NCBI GenBank assembly: GCA_024762925.1
Contig: JANTGM010000002.1
Span: 1 to 64,000 of the forward strand
Length of the DNA stretch: 64,000 nucleotides
Source of the DNA: Kofleriaceae bacterium
GTDB taxonomy: Bacteria; Myxococcota_A; Polyangia; Haliangiales; Haliangiaceae
Reading direction: 5' to 3'
The notes under the pieces are model-generated. The model saw nothing but the letters and a program-made list of their open reading frames with translations, ran no database searches and was not told the DNA's origin. Shown here piece after piece: positions 9,318-17,654 of this stretch. Position 1 is the first letter of the stretch. Every line of letters starts with the position of its first letter. The position numbers and the translations under genes are program-made.

Positions 9318-11330
9318 CTAGAAAACTTGGAAGTTCACTCGAATCAGCCTGGTTCGGAACTCTTCTGACGCGCTCGCCGAATCCTCTGGCGAGCCGGCCG
9401 CCACTAAGAACAATACTCTGCCTCGCCTGATAAGCTCGAATTCACCGACCAAGTCCTCTTCAGGCGAAGCGACGCTGCCGACAAGTCTACGAGCATCCAG
9501 CCACTGCATCCGCTTAATCTCGACGTCCTCAGAAGCGAGTTTCTCCGACAACTCGCTTTCTATGTCGGACTCTGCAGCACCATTGGTTGCCCGCCATGCG
9601 ATCGTTAGGACCTCGATCCTGTGACCGTTCACCGTTCCGGAGAACACCGCCTTGCCCTTCCGATCTGTTCTGCTTGTGAAGTGCGCCGGAAGCTCGATGC
9701 GATAGTTGTACGCAGGGTCGGTATAGACCTCGGTGTTCAGCGTCTCTTCAACAACTTGGTTGGAGCGCTCCTCGACACTGTTTGCTTCCTCCGCGACTTC
9801 TTCAGCGCCCTCGCGTTCCCAGGCTTCGTCGTCGAATTCTTCTTCGGTGTCGCCATGGCTCAGGAGAACGTACGCTCCGGCGCCTCCGCCTGCAAGCAAG
9901 ACAAGAATCAAGACGACCAGCAACCCTCGGTTCGATTTGGAGGGCGTGGAAACCGTTTCTAGGTGTTGCGGCTGTGGCGTGCTTGTCGGAGCCGAACCCA
10001 GTCCCATGGGAGCGACAGGTGCTGTGCCAGGGCGAGGGAAGTTGTCGCTTTCTTGCCGGCCATATGGGGAGCGCTGTGCTTGCGGGGAATGCTGTGTTTG
10101 CGGGGTACGCTGTGCTTGTGCGGAGTGCTGTGCTTGTGCGGAGTGCTGTGTTTGCGGGGCACGCTGTGCTTGTGCGGAGTGCTGTGTTTGCGGGGCACGC
10201 TGTGCTTGTGCGGAGAGTGGCCCTTGGCCTGATGCATAGCCCGTTGGGGCCTCTCCAAGAGCGACGGAGTCTTCTTGCACTGGGGAAGGTCGGAAGCTCG
10301 CAGGCGTTGGGGAGTGACCCGCCATTGACGCTGGCGGCAACATTGAGTTTAAGAGTTGTTCTATCTCATCCATCGTTCGTGGGCGATCGCTGGGCGACTT
10401 GGCCAGGCACCGCATGATGAGCTTCGAGATAGGTTCTGGAATTGCCAGTTCGGGACGCCGAGTGGTTGGTGCAACTGGGATGTCTGTGAGGTGCTTGGAC
10501 AGAAGCGCCATGACGGTTGCGCCCTCAAACGGAAGCCGGGCCGTCATCATCTCGTAGAGCATGACGCCAAGGGCGTAGACATCGGTGCGCGCATCAACTC
10601 GGTCGCCACGTATCTGCTCCGGCGCCATGTACTGAGGCGTGCCCAGGATGTCGCCTGCTTGTGTCATTGGTTGCTGGGTGATGTTTCCATGCTCATCGCG
10701 CAGCTTGGCAATGCCAAAGTCGAGTACCGATACTGCTTCTGACTGCCGACCTCGCACAAAGAGCATCACATTGTCGGGTTTAAGATCACGGTGAACGATG
10801 CCGGTCGCGTGCGCGTCTGCGAGCGAATTGCAGATTTGCGATGTGATGGCTAGCGCACGCTCTGGCGCGAGTGGACCATCCTTGACCAGCACCTGTCTAA
10901 GAGATTTTCCCTCGATGAACTCCATCGCAATAAAAAGGGAACCGTCTTCGTCTTGCCCGAAGTCAAAGAGCGTAACGGTGTTGGGGTGATTGAGCTTTGC
11001 TGCAAGTGTTGCCTCCGCATTGAAGCGGCGCACAAGGCCAGGCTCTGAGGACAGCTCTGGCTTGAGAACTTTGAGCGCAACAGTTCGCTTCAATGAGATT
11101 TGTTCTGCCCGATAGACGGCGCCCATTCCACCTTCGCCAAGCTTCGCGAGAATGCGATAGCGCCCGCCCACCTCACGACCGATCATGTCGGGAGCACCAC
11201 CGGACTGTGCGGGAAATTCCGAAGAACGTGTGGGCGCGATTGCACCACCACAGCTTCCGCAGTAGCGAGCACCAGGACCCATGGCAGCATTGCAGGTTGG
11301 ACAGCTTGCCTCTGGATGCACGGGAGCCAA
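9318..11330 (-). CDS. Transmembrane Ser/Thr protein kinase with N-terminal zinc ribbon
   Basis: A 670-aa Hanks-type kinase. An N-terminal zinc ribbon has Cys10/13 and Cys24/27 (CPTC, CGSC). The kinase domain (about 56-335) has LGEGGMGAVYRA, the VALK lysine, HRDLKPDN, DFGIAK and GTPQYMAPEQ, so it should be active. A Pro/Gln-rich linker with 12-residue repeats leads to one membrane helix (LLVVLILVLLAGGGAGAYVLL), an acidic stretch and an extracytoplasmic domain of about 150 residues of unknown fold. The frame opens after a TAG and offers only TTG 11330 or GTG 11321 before the first zinc-ribbon Cys, so the start is non-ATG. It is divergent from the Omp85 operon by about 55 bp. Targets are unknown. 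Confidence 0.9.
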   Translation of the reverse strand: MAPVHPEASCPTCNAAMGPGARYCGSCGGAIAPTRSSEFPAQSGGAPDMIGREVGGRYRILAKLGEGGMGAVYRAEQISLKRTVALKVLKPELSSEPGLVRRFNAEATLAAKLNHPNTVTLFDFGQDEDGSLFIAMEFIEGKSLRQVLVKDGPLAPERALAITSQICNSLADAHATGIVHRDLKPDNVMLFVRGRQSEAVSVLDFGIAKLRDEHGNITQQPMTQAGDILGTPQYMAPEQIRGDRVDARTDVYALGVMLYEMMTARLPFEGATVMALLSKHLTDIPVAPTTRRPELAIPEPISKLIMRCLAKSPSDRPRTMDEIEQLLNSMLPPASMAGHSPTPASFRPSPVQEDSVALGEAPTGYASGQGPLSAQAQRAPQTQHSAQAQRAPQTQHSAQAQHSAQAQRTPQTQHSPQAQRSPYGRQESDNFPRPGTAPVAPMGLGSAPTSTPQPQHLETVSTPSKSNRGLLVVLILVLLAGGGAGAYVLLSHGDTEEEFDDEAWEREGAEEVAEEANSVEERSNQVVEETLNTEVYTDPAYNYRIELPAHFTSRTDRKGKAVFSGTVNGHRIEVLTIAWRATNGAAESDIESELSEKLASEDVEIKRMQWLDARRLVGSVASPEEDLVGEFELIRRGRVLFLVAAGSPEDSASASEEFRTRLIRVNFQVF
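10067..10214 (-). repeat. In-frame 36-bp tandem repeat in the kinase linker
   Basis: About four imperfect copies of a 36-bp unit encode SAQAQRAPQTQH-like blocks, with one truncated copy and drift at the far end. All changes preserve the frame. The repeat lies in the flexible linker between the kinase domain and the membrane helix. Confidence 0.85.
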
Positions 11331-11385
11331 AGCGTGATCATCATACCACTAGTGCGCCTATGGTGCCGTGGTAGGCTGGTGTCTC

Positions 11386-12867
11386 ATGTCGCTCCAACAG
11401 CGATACCCGAAGTCCAATAGCCGTCTGCGTGCGCTCTGCATCACAACGCTTGTGATCGCCGTGATCACTCTGTCCACCAGAGCCGCTGTCTGGGCCCAGA
11501 GAGCGCCGGCAGAGCACGATGGTGCTCTCGTTGGCGAGGCGGACTTTGGTCCGCTAATTCATATTGAGGCGGTGGAGGTCTCGGGGAACTCGTCGACGGA
11601 TGCCGAGGTGATCCGCAAGGCTCTTCCAATCAAAGCCGGCGATAGCCTTCGAACGGGTAGCGCAAAGCTGGAGGCCGCTCGATACCGCGTGCTCGCTCTT
11701 GGCTTCTTTCGCAAGGTCAAGCTTTCCCTCGCCAAGGGCAGTGAGCGAGGACAGGTCATCTTGCTCGTTGATGTCGAGGAGCGCGGCACTATCGTGCTCA
11801 ACCGAATTTTCTTCGGTAACTCCCTGGTGACGCCATGGTGGGCTGGAGTCGACCTCACCGAGCGGAACTTCTTTGGCACTGGGCTCGCTGTTGGTGGCGC
11901 ATTCGTTGTGACCGGCGAGAACAAAGCCGAGGGTGGGCGGTCTCAGCACAGCGCGGTCTTGCGAGCTTCCGACTCGGCATTCTTTGCAACGCGATTTGGG
12001 TGGCAGGCATCTGGCTATCGCTTGGAGGCGAGCGAGCCGTATCGGGTTCGCGGTGAACCGGACAACGGAGAGTTTACGAACTTTTCTGCTTTCGACTACG
12101 ACCGAATTGGCGTCCGCGCTGCGCTCAGCTCTCGCTTGGGCTCACTTGCGCGCTTCAACCTCGGGGGGCGCTTTGAGAGGGTTCGGGCCGATTTGCCTGC
12201 TTCGCCCATGCAACAGCTACCCAACGGCGAGAGTCGAGTCATTGACGTACATCTTGAAAATGGAACGAGCCATGTGGCGAGCCTCTTTGCATCGTATGAC
12301 CGCGATACGCGAGCTGATCCCGTGTTGCCTTTCTCGGGCGACAGGCTGCTGTTACACAGTGAGTTCGCGAGCGACGTTGTGGCTGGCGACTATCAGTACG
12401 CGAGCTTGCGGGCAAAGTACCAGCGATGGTGGCCTGTCGTCGGCACACAACAGGTGGTCTCTGCGCACTTTAGTGGGGGCGTCGTGCTGGGCGACGCGCC
12501 CCTCTTCGAGCGCATCCATGTTGGCGATCTAAACCGAATGGTCTCAGGCCGCGCGCTCGGGCTCGTGACCTCGGCAACTCCGTCTCTCGACTTGCTCGAC
12601 TTCTCGACCGATGAGCTCACCTATGGCGAAGTTGGTGGTCTCGCAGAAGTCCAGTACAGCTACAAGCTCTTTCGTGGCAGCAACTGGATCTATGGTGGCG
12701 AGCTATTCGCAGGTGCTGGACTCTGGACCCTCATCACCACAGCTGACGTGGATCCGCGCGAGTCTCCTCCGATTGATCTTCTGGTCGATGCTGGGCTTCG
12801 GCTCGACACGGAGATTGGCATTTTTGAACTGAGCGTAGCCAACGCGCTGGGGCGCCTCCCTCTGTGA
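11386..12867 (+). CDS. Omp85/BamA-superfamily outer-membrane protein with short POTRA region
   Basis: A 493-aa protein with a signal peptide ending near AVWAQ, one clear POTRA-like domain (about 55-150: IHIEAVEVSGNSSTDAEVI and GFFRKVKLSL) and a C-terminal beta-barrel. The stretch YDRDTRADPVLPFSGDRLLL is the typical Omp85 strand motif. BamA has five POTRAs and is about 800 aa, so this is a smaller relative of the TamA/short-Omp85 kind, possibly a translocation or assembly pore. The last residue is Leu and not the usual aromatic residue. ATG 11386 gives a proper signal peptide. The next gene's GTG overlaps its stop (GTGA), implying translational coupling with the DUF4390 gene. Confidence 0.8.
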   Translation: MSLQQRYPKSNSRLRALCITTLVIAVITLSTRAAVWAQRAPAEHDGALVGEADFGPLIHIEAVEVSGNSSTDAEVIRKALPIKAGDSLRTGSAKLEAARYRVLALGFFRKVKLSLAKGSERGQVILLVDVEERGTIVLNRIFFGNSLVTPWWAGVDLTERNFFGTGLAVGGAFVVTGENKAEGGRSQHSAVLRASDSAFFATRFGWQASGYRLEASEPYRVRGEPDNGEFTNFSAFDYDRIGVRAALSSRLGSLARFNLGGRFERVRADLPASPMQQLPNGESRVIDVHLENGTSHVASLFASYDRDTRADPVLPFSGDRLLLHSEFASDVVAGDYQYASLRAKYQRWWPVVGTQQVVSAHFSGGVVLGDAPLFERIHVGDLNRMVSGRALGLVTSATPSLDLLDFSTDELTYGEVGGLAEVQYSYKLFRGSNWIYGGELFAGAGLWTLITTADVDPRESPPIDLLVDAGLRLDTEIGIFELSVANALGRLPL

Positions 12868-13514
12868 AGCTTCGAATCCTCGCTTCGCTGTTCGTAGTCG
12901 TCATCATAGTTTTCGGCGCGAGCGAATTTGCGTGGGCCAAGAGTGTCACACAGAGGAAGATGCGGTTTGTCGAGCGTGGTTCGCAGTTGACCGTGAGTAC
13001 GAGTTTTACTGATATTCTCGACCCTGATGACTACGCAGCGCTGTCTAGTGGCTTCCCCACTCGTATCGTTCTTCACATCGTCGTGTACCAGCGAGGCTCC
13101 GACATCCCAGTGGCAATTCAGCGAATCCGACGCCGAGTTGTGTACGACTTGTGGGATGAAACCTACTTGCTCGAGGTGACCGGTCCAAAAGGAACGAAAC
13201 AAACCCGCTTTGCGAGTCGCGTCCAGCTGCTTCGAGAACTCACACAGCTTCGCGGGCATCCTGTGGCAGAACTCAGCAAGGTCGGTATTGGGCCCCACTA
13301 TGTACTAGCGCTCGTGGCGCAGCTAAATCCTGTCGAAGAAGAGCGGATGGCTGAGATGCGGCGCTGGCTCACAAAGTCAAGCAGCGACTCGAACCTCGAC
13401 TCAAGCTCCTCGTTCTTCGGCACCTTTGTTTCTGTCTTCGCAAATTCCAAACTTGGAGAGGCAGACCGCGTGGTGCGTCTGCAATCTCAGCCTTTCTATC
13501 GAGTCAAGCAGTGA
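12864..13514 (+). CDS. DUF4390-family periplasmic protein
   Basis: A 216-aa protein with an N-terminal signal sequence (about 1-25) and a beta-rich body. The pattern of a basic strand (VQRKMRFVE-like), SFTDIL, a Arg-rich stretch (QRIRRRVVYDLWDETYLLEV) and a late WL segment is that of DUF4390 proteins, which are commonly encoded just before an NtrY-like kinase in proteobacteria. It probably works outside the inner membrane with that sensor, but its role is not known. Start GTG 12864 overlaps the Omp85 stop by 4 nt, and its own stop overlaps the GTG of the kinase gene by 4 nt. A Ser-rich loop lies at about 172-183. Confidence 0.7.
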   Translation: MKLRILASLFVVVIIVFGASEFAWAKSVTQRKMRFVERGSQLTVSTSFTDILDPDDYAALSSGFPTRIVLHIVVYQRGSDIPVAIQRIRRRVVYDLWDETYLLEVTGPKGTKQTRFASRVQLLRELTQLRGHPVAELSKVGIGPHYVLALVAQLNPVEEERMAEMRRWLTKSSSDSNLDSSSSFFGTFVSVFANSKLGEADRVVRLQSQPFYRVKQ

Positions 13515-15043
13515 GTGAGGGACAAAACACCGGGGTGACGCAAACCAAGCGGCGATTTGGGCTTCAGCTAAAGCTCGTCGGCGCCCTGCTCATGCTATCG
13601 CTGCTACCTCTCACGGTGAGTGCCTTGCTCGTGGGGAACATTGGCGAAGTTGCGCAGAACTTTGCGAGCCACCATGTTGAGAGTCTGCGTCCACATTTGA
13701 GCCGAGCACAGAACGCCTATCGTCAGGTCATCGCTGCGAAGAAATCTGAGTTCCAAGAGGTCGCCAGGCGACTCGCTGCAAGTGACGAGCTAGCACAACG
13801 TTTGCGCGAGCGTTCGGAAGACGGATGGGAGCCTTTAGCATCAAAACTGCTCGCTGAGCATCCGGAACTCATCTCGGTTGCGATTGTGAATGGTCAGGGT
13901 GTTGAGATGGCCAAGGCTGAGCGCGAACCTAGTCTTCCAAAGGAGCGGGTCCGCAAACTTGCTATGCCACAAGCGGTTGGAGTTGGTGGTGCGCAGCTGC
14001 AATTGGTCTTTGCTGCGGACTTGCAGCCAGTGCTCGAGTTGCAGGCAATTGGAGAGGCGCTGGAGGCATCTAGAAGGGTTGACACTGTCAAGTCCAGCTT
14101 GCCTGAGTCCTACCGCCTGGCGTTTCTTCTTTTGGTTGGTGGTGTCGTCGTCGTCGTGACCATTCTCGCGCTGTTATTTGCCAGGAGAATCAGTAGAAGG
14201 ATCGCCTCCTTGGTCGCGGGAACAAGAGAGGTTGCACGAGGCGACCTTGGTGCACGAGTCGCGCTCGATGGCAATGATGAACTGGCAGAGTTGGCGACCG
14301 CTTTCAACACCATGGTCAATGATTTGCAGCAGGAAAGGCAGAAGACTCTCTACTTGCAGAGGATTGGCGCATGGCAGGACGTTGCTCGCAAGCTCGCTCA
14401 CGAAATCAAGAATCCGCTCACACCGATTCAGTTGGTGGTGCAACAAGCAGTCTCTTCGTATCCGGGAGATGACCCCCGCTATCAAAAACTACTGGCAAGC
14501 TGCGACGAAATCGTTCGTGAGGAAGTACAAGGTCTCAGACGCTTAGTCGATGCGTTTCGTGATCTTGGTCGTTTGCCAAAAGTCGAGGCGAGCGCACTAC
14601 CTGTTGCCGATCTTCTGAGTGACCTACGAGCAAACGTAGAACTTGGGCCGTGTATGGAAATCATCGAGGATGATGACGATATGGTCGTTAGTGCCGACCG
14701 CCTGCTGTTGCGGCGGGCCTTGGTGAATCTCTTAGAAAATGGCGTTCAGGCGGGTAAGGAAGGCATGGGGCGGGTCGTGCTCCGCTGTGCGCGCAAGGGC
14801 GATCTTGCGGAGTTCTCGATCGAGGATGAAGGGCCTGGTGTTGCCCGAGAAAAACGCGAACAGATCTTCGACCCTTATGTTACGAGCAAGGAGATGGGCA
14901 CAGGGCTCGGGTTGGCGATCGCCAAGAAAGTCGCACTCGATCACCGAGGAGCACTCTTCTTGGACGAGGAGCCTGGGCCTGCAGGCGGCGCTCGATTCGT
15001 GCTTACAATTCCCCTCGTATCGAGCGCGACTACTGAATCGTAA
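13511..15043 (+). CDS. NtrY-like membrane sensor histidine kinase
   Basis: A 510-aa sensor kinase. Two membrane helices (about 20-42 and 199-222) bracket a periplasmic sensor region; a HAMP domain follows (RRISRRIASLVAG), then the H-box ARKLAHEIKNPLTPIQL, an N-box (NLLENGVQAG), DEGPGV and GTGLGLAIAKK. All catalytic motifs are intact. The architecture matches NtrY, although the periplasmic part is short. No response regulator lies next to it in this window, so its partner must be elsewhere. Start GTG 13511 overlaps the preceding stop. Its last 14 nt overlap the end of the convergent gene at 15030. Operon context suggests it senses envelope state, an inference only. Confidence 0.9.
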   Translation: MSEGQNTGVTQTKRRFGLQLKLVGALLMLSLLPLTVSALLVGNIGEVAQNFASHHVESLRPHLSRAQNAYRQVIAAKKSEFQEVARRLAASDELAQRLRERSEDGWEPLASKLLAEHPELISVAIVNGQGVEMAKAEREPSLPKERVRKLAMPQAVGVGGAQLQLVFAADLQPVLELQAIGEALEASRRVDTVKSSLPESYRLAFLLLVGGVVVVVTILALLFARRISRRIASLVAGTREVARGDLGARVALDGNDELAELATAFNTMVNDLQQERQKTLYLQRIGAWQDVARKLAHEIKNPLTPIQLVVQQAVSSYPGDDPRYQKLLASCDEIVREEVQGLRRLVDAFRDLGRLPKVEASALPVADLLSDLRANVELGPCMEIIEDDDDMVVSADRLLLRRALVNLLENGVQAGKEGMGRVVLRCARKGDLAEFSIEDEGPGVAREKREQIFDPYVTSKEMGTGLGLAIAKKVALDHRGALFLDEEPGPAGGARFVLTIPLVSSATTES

Positions 15044-15899
15044 GTGTGTAGGAGCCAGTCTCGGTAGGGTTGGTTCCGAATGCATAGGCTCGCAGGTAGT
15101 ACAGACCCGAAGTCTCGACCACTTCATCGAGGCTCTCCTGATCGGTGGACGAAAATGAGAACGCCACCAAGTCGCCTTGCTCACCAGAGCTGGTGGCCTT
15201 GTAGAGACGCAAGTTGAGGGGAAGGATGTCGTGCTCAAAATCTGCGGTTAGTCGAATGCGTTGCCCGGCCTGACGCTCGAAGGCAAACCAGTCATCGCGA
15301 CATGGACAAATCCGCAGTTCGTAGGTGCCAGGACCGATAACAGGCACGTTGACAGGGAAGTCGTTTGGTTCGAAGGCATCACTGATGCAGTCATTGCATT
15401 GCCGGTCGCAAATATCGATCCAGCCGTCGCAGTTCTCATCTTCTTCGTTGTCACAAATCTCGTTGTTGTTCTCGCACGAGTTGGGAGAGCTGCCGGAGCA
15501 GGTGGGATTTGCCGGTTGGGGAGCGGTGGCATCCTTGGTAACAAGTAAAGAGGTAGGTTCGGAGATAAGACCATTGCCGATCGCGTAGACCGTGAGGTCG
15601 GTGCCGCCTGCTCCTTCTGCCAATTCCACGTCAGTGCAGAAGCTACCGCTGGGAAGAATAGCAACGATGCTCGTGCCATCGGCGCCACCCTGTACGACGA
15701 CACGCTGACCTTTGCTCGTTCCCCGAACAGCCACCGTGTCGTTTGGTGTTGTCTCAGGGATGGCATCGAGCAGTGGGACCTCAAGAGTCTCAACCGCCCC
15801 ACCATCTTCTTGTGGGCTATTCCCCTCCACCTTGTCGGCTTTGCAGCTTGCTAGGGCTAGCGCAGCGATCACGATCGTCTGTTTGAACAGCAATCCCAC
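15030..15899 (-). CDS. Lipoprotein with MopE-type Cys motif and PPC domain
   Basis: About 289 aa from GTG 15899, which gives a compact signal peptide with lipobox LASC. A beta-sandwich-like segment (about 45-130) is followed by a Cys-rich stretch with EICDNEEDENCDGWID, the MopE-type motif found repeatedly in myxobacterial surface proteins and linked in MopE to copper binding. The C-terminal part (EPNDFPVNVP through a final strand SYTLTIQ) fits a bacterial pre-peptidase C-terminal (PPC) domain, usually a secreted binding module. A TTG at 15968 would extend it by 23 residues without improving the signal peptide. No protease domain is present. Its end overlaps the NtrY-like gene by 14 nt, tail to tail. 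Confidence 0.7.
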   Translation of the reverse strand: MGLLFKQTIVIAALALASCKADKVEGNSPQEDGGAVETLEVPLLDAIPETTPNDTVAVRGTSKGQRVVVQGGADGTSIVAILPSGSFCTDVELAEGAGGTDLTVYAIGNGLISEPTSLLVTKDATAPQPANPTCSGSSPNSCENNNEICDNEEDENCDGWIDICDRQCNDCISDAFEPNDFPVNVPVIGPGTYELRICPCRDDWFAFERQAGQRIRLTADFEHDILPLNLRLYKATSSGEQGDLVAFSFSSTDQESLDEVVETSGLYYLRAYAFGTNPTETGSYTLTIQ

Positions 15900-16024
15900 C
15901 TTCGCCAAGGTAGCACGATTGTCCGGCCAATCGGTGTTATGGACGAGTAGCGGACGAGCCTTGTCCAAGGCTGCAGTTGTATCAATGCGTTGTCGATGGC
16001 ACCAGGAATGCTCAGTGGTTGTGC

Positions 16025-16570
16025 ATGACTTCTAAGCCAGAGCGTTTCCTCGTGTCTCTCGTATGTGCTCTATGCCTCTGTTGGTCGTGCGGTGCCCAAG
16101 ACACGCCAACGCAAGACGAACCTAGGTGCGCTGGGCCCTTTGAGAAAAACCTGCAGGCCATACTGAGATTGCAAGGCGCCTCTAAGACGTATTCCTATTT
16201 GCCAAATAGCGAAGTCTTAGATCAGCTCTCTCGCTACCCGGATTCAATTTGCCCACGGGTGGCCATGGCTCGGGCCATTGTCGCGCTTGTGAACCATGAT
16301 GCCGTGGAATCCTTGGGAGCTGTGGGGCGCGAGAGGGGGGATCCAGCGTGTGGACCCTTGTGCTTGATCGGGCGTCGCTCATCGCTGTTTGGGATCGTGG
16401 CGGATCGCAACTCACCGCTTCGGAATCAGCTCTTGCCCATCGCGCCCAATCTGCAATCTGTAGAGGCGCACTGGGTGTTCTTCTTATCGGTATCAGAACT
16501 GAGCGAGCATGGGTATTGGGCGCTTGTCGCACGTGATGGCAGCGGCGTTGAGGTTGTCTCAACCAACTAG
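16025..16570 (+). CDS. Predicted lipoprotein of unknown function
   Basis: A 181-aa protein from ATG 16025. The N-terminus (FLVSLVCALCLCWSC) is a signal peptide with a Cys at the lipobox, followed by a GAQDTPTQD linker. The body is mixed alpha/beta with a Cys pair (CGPLC at about 118-122) and no recognised motif. It is divergent from the MopE/PPC lipoprotein gene and ends inside the left arm of the palindromic element. I do not recognise a family. Confidence 0.55.
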   Translation: MTSKPERFLVSLVCALCLCWSCGAQDTPTQDEPRCAGPFEKNLQAILRLQGASKTYSYLPNSEVLDQLSRYPDSICPRVAMARAIVALVNHDAVESLGAVGRERGDPACGPLCLIGRRSSLFGIVADRNSPLRNQLLPIAPNLQSVEAHWVFFLSVSELSEHGYWALVARDGSGVEVVSTN

Positions 16571-16694
16571 CGCATGACTCAAAGATGTTGAACGCGCTCA
16601 CTCGTCTTCTCGCCCGCTGGACAGACTGGCTCTGCTACGCGTCCACCGGCGAGAAGACGAGTGAGCGCGTTCTATATTCATGAATCGCGCACTA
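16569..16694. repeat. Palindromic intergenic element with a perfect 25-bp stem
   Basis: Bases 16590-16614 and 16648-16672 are perfect reverse complements around a 33-nt loop. Outside the stem the arms remain imperfectly complementary out to CTAG on the left and CTA on the right. It exactly fills the space between two convergent genes and touches both stop codons. Bases 16667-16692 are identical, in reverse complement, to 41221-41246. It could be a REP or MITE-like unit and may also act as a bidirectional terminator, though neither side has a T-run. Confidence 0.8.
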
Positions 16695-17615
16695 AAGCGA
16701 CCCAGCGAGTGTCAGCACAGCGCCACCACGCACCACCCCAAGTGATAGTGCCTGAGGAGGAGGCTCGGTGGGACGCAGAAAGAGATAGGTCGCAATGCCG
16801 CCGAGGAGTGCACCTGCTCCATATCCGGCTAGCGCGGGGCCAGTGCTGTCACGAGCATGGAAGACAACGCCGGTGCCAATCGCAACTGTGCCGAGGCTCA
16901 GCGCAAGGTAGGGGAGGGGACCCGCACCGCGTTCATCTCGCACGCTTGGCAAGGGCGTCGGAGTCGGCGCTCTTTGGTAGCGCTTGGCAAGGAGTGTCTT
17001 GAACTTCTTCGGTCTTGGATCGGCCGCGCTGGCAACTTGGCCTAGTTCGGCGCCTCGCTCTGCGGTCATGTCGATGCTTGTTTGGTTTGTTCCAGACTCG
17101 GGCTTCAAGGTTATGGGGATGAGCATGCGATCGGTGGAGTCAACTTCGATCGCGAAGCGCCCGCCTTCGAATCCCTCTGCCATCACCTCAAGCTCATAGC
17201 GTCCTTGGTGCAGCCACAGCTCGTCCTCGGTTCGAAGGTCAAGTCTCGCGTAGTCCGATGGCACGTTGGTCACAATGAGTGTGGCGTGTGCGGTTTCTGG
17301 AGTGAGCGCGAGTGAGACAGGAGCAGCCTTGGACATCGATTTTCGTATTCGTTCCCGTACCTCGTGCATTACTTGACGGGTCTCCCTGCTAGGAGTTTTT
17401 CTGTGACAGCGCTCTAGGTAGAGAAGCGCAAGTGTGTCGCTGCGTTGCTTCGAGGCGAGATCTTGGCCTAGCTCGCAAGCATCTTGATCTGTGATGGGCT
17501 GCTCGGCAATGGAGATGTTGGTATCGGGCTCGGCTCCAGTATTGGGCTCGGCCTCGGCGAGCGCAGCCCCACAGGCAAGCATGGCTAGGGCGATAGTCGT
17601 GTGTGTGAGGAGCAT
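16692..17615 (-). CDS. Secreted/membrane protein with PEGA-like domain
   Basis: About 307 aa from ATG 17615. A signal peptide (MLLTHTTIALAMLACGAALA) is followed by an acidic segment, an alpha-helical part with CELGQDLA and YLERCHRK, and a PEGA-like beta domain at about 110-170 (LIVTNVPSDYARLDLRTEDE, GRYELEVMAEGF). Two or three hydrophobic segments near the C-terminus (about 240-295) predict membrane insertion. This domain plan is frequent in myxobacterial kinases and companion proteins, where the PEGA domain sits outside the cytoplasm. TTG 17633 and GTG 17621 are alternative starts. It lies 39 bp downstream of the PhnD-like gene and could belong to that operon. Confidence 0.6.
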   Translation of the reverse strand: MLLTHTTIALAMLACGAALAEAEPNTGAEPDTNISIAEQPITDQDACELGQDLASKQRSDTLALLYLERCHRKTPSRETRQVMHEVRERIRKSMSKAAPVSLALTPETAHATLIVTNVPSDYARLDLRTEDELWLHQGRYELEVMAEGFEGGRFAIEVDSTDRMLIPITLKPESGTNQTSIDMTAERGAELGQVASAADPRPKKFKTLLAKRYQRAPTPTPLPSVRDERGAGPLPYLALSLGTVAIGTGVVFHARDSTGPALAGYGAGALLGGIATYLFLRPTEPPPQALSLGVVRGGAVLTLAGSL

Positions 17616-17654
17616 CTTCACTGTAGAGACCAAGATGAACTCTGTTGTGACACA

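Noticed and set aside
10067-10214. Repeats that could look like a CRISPR array
   Set aside because: The repeat is in-frame coding sequence within a kinase linker, without unique spacers or cas genes.
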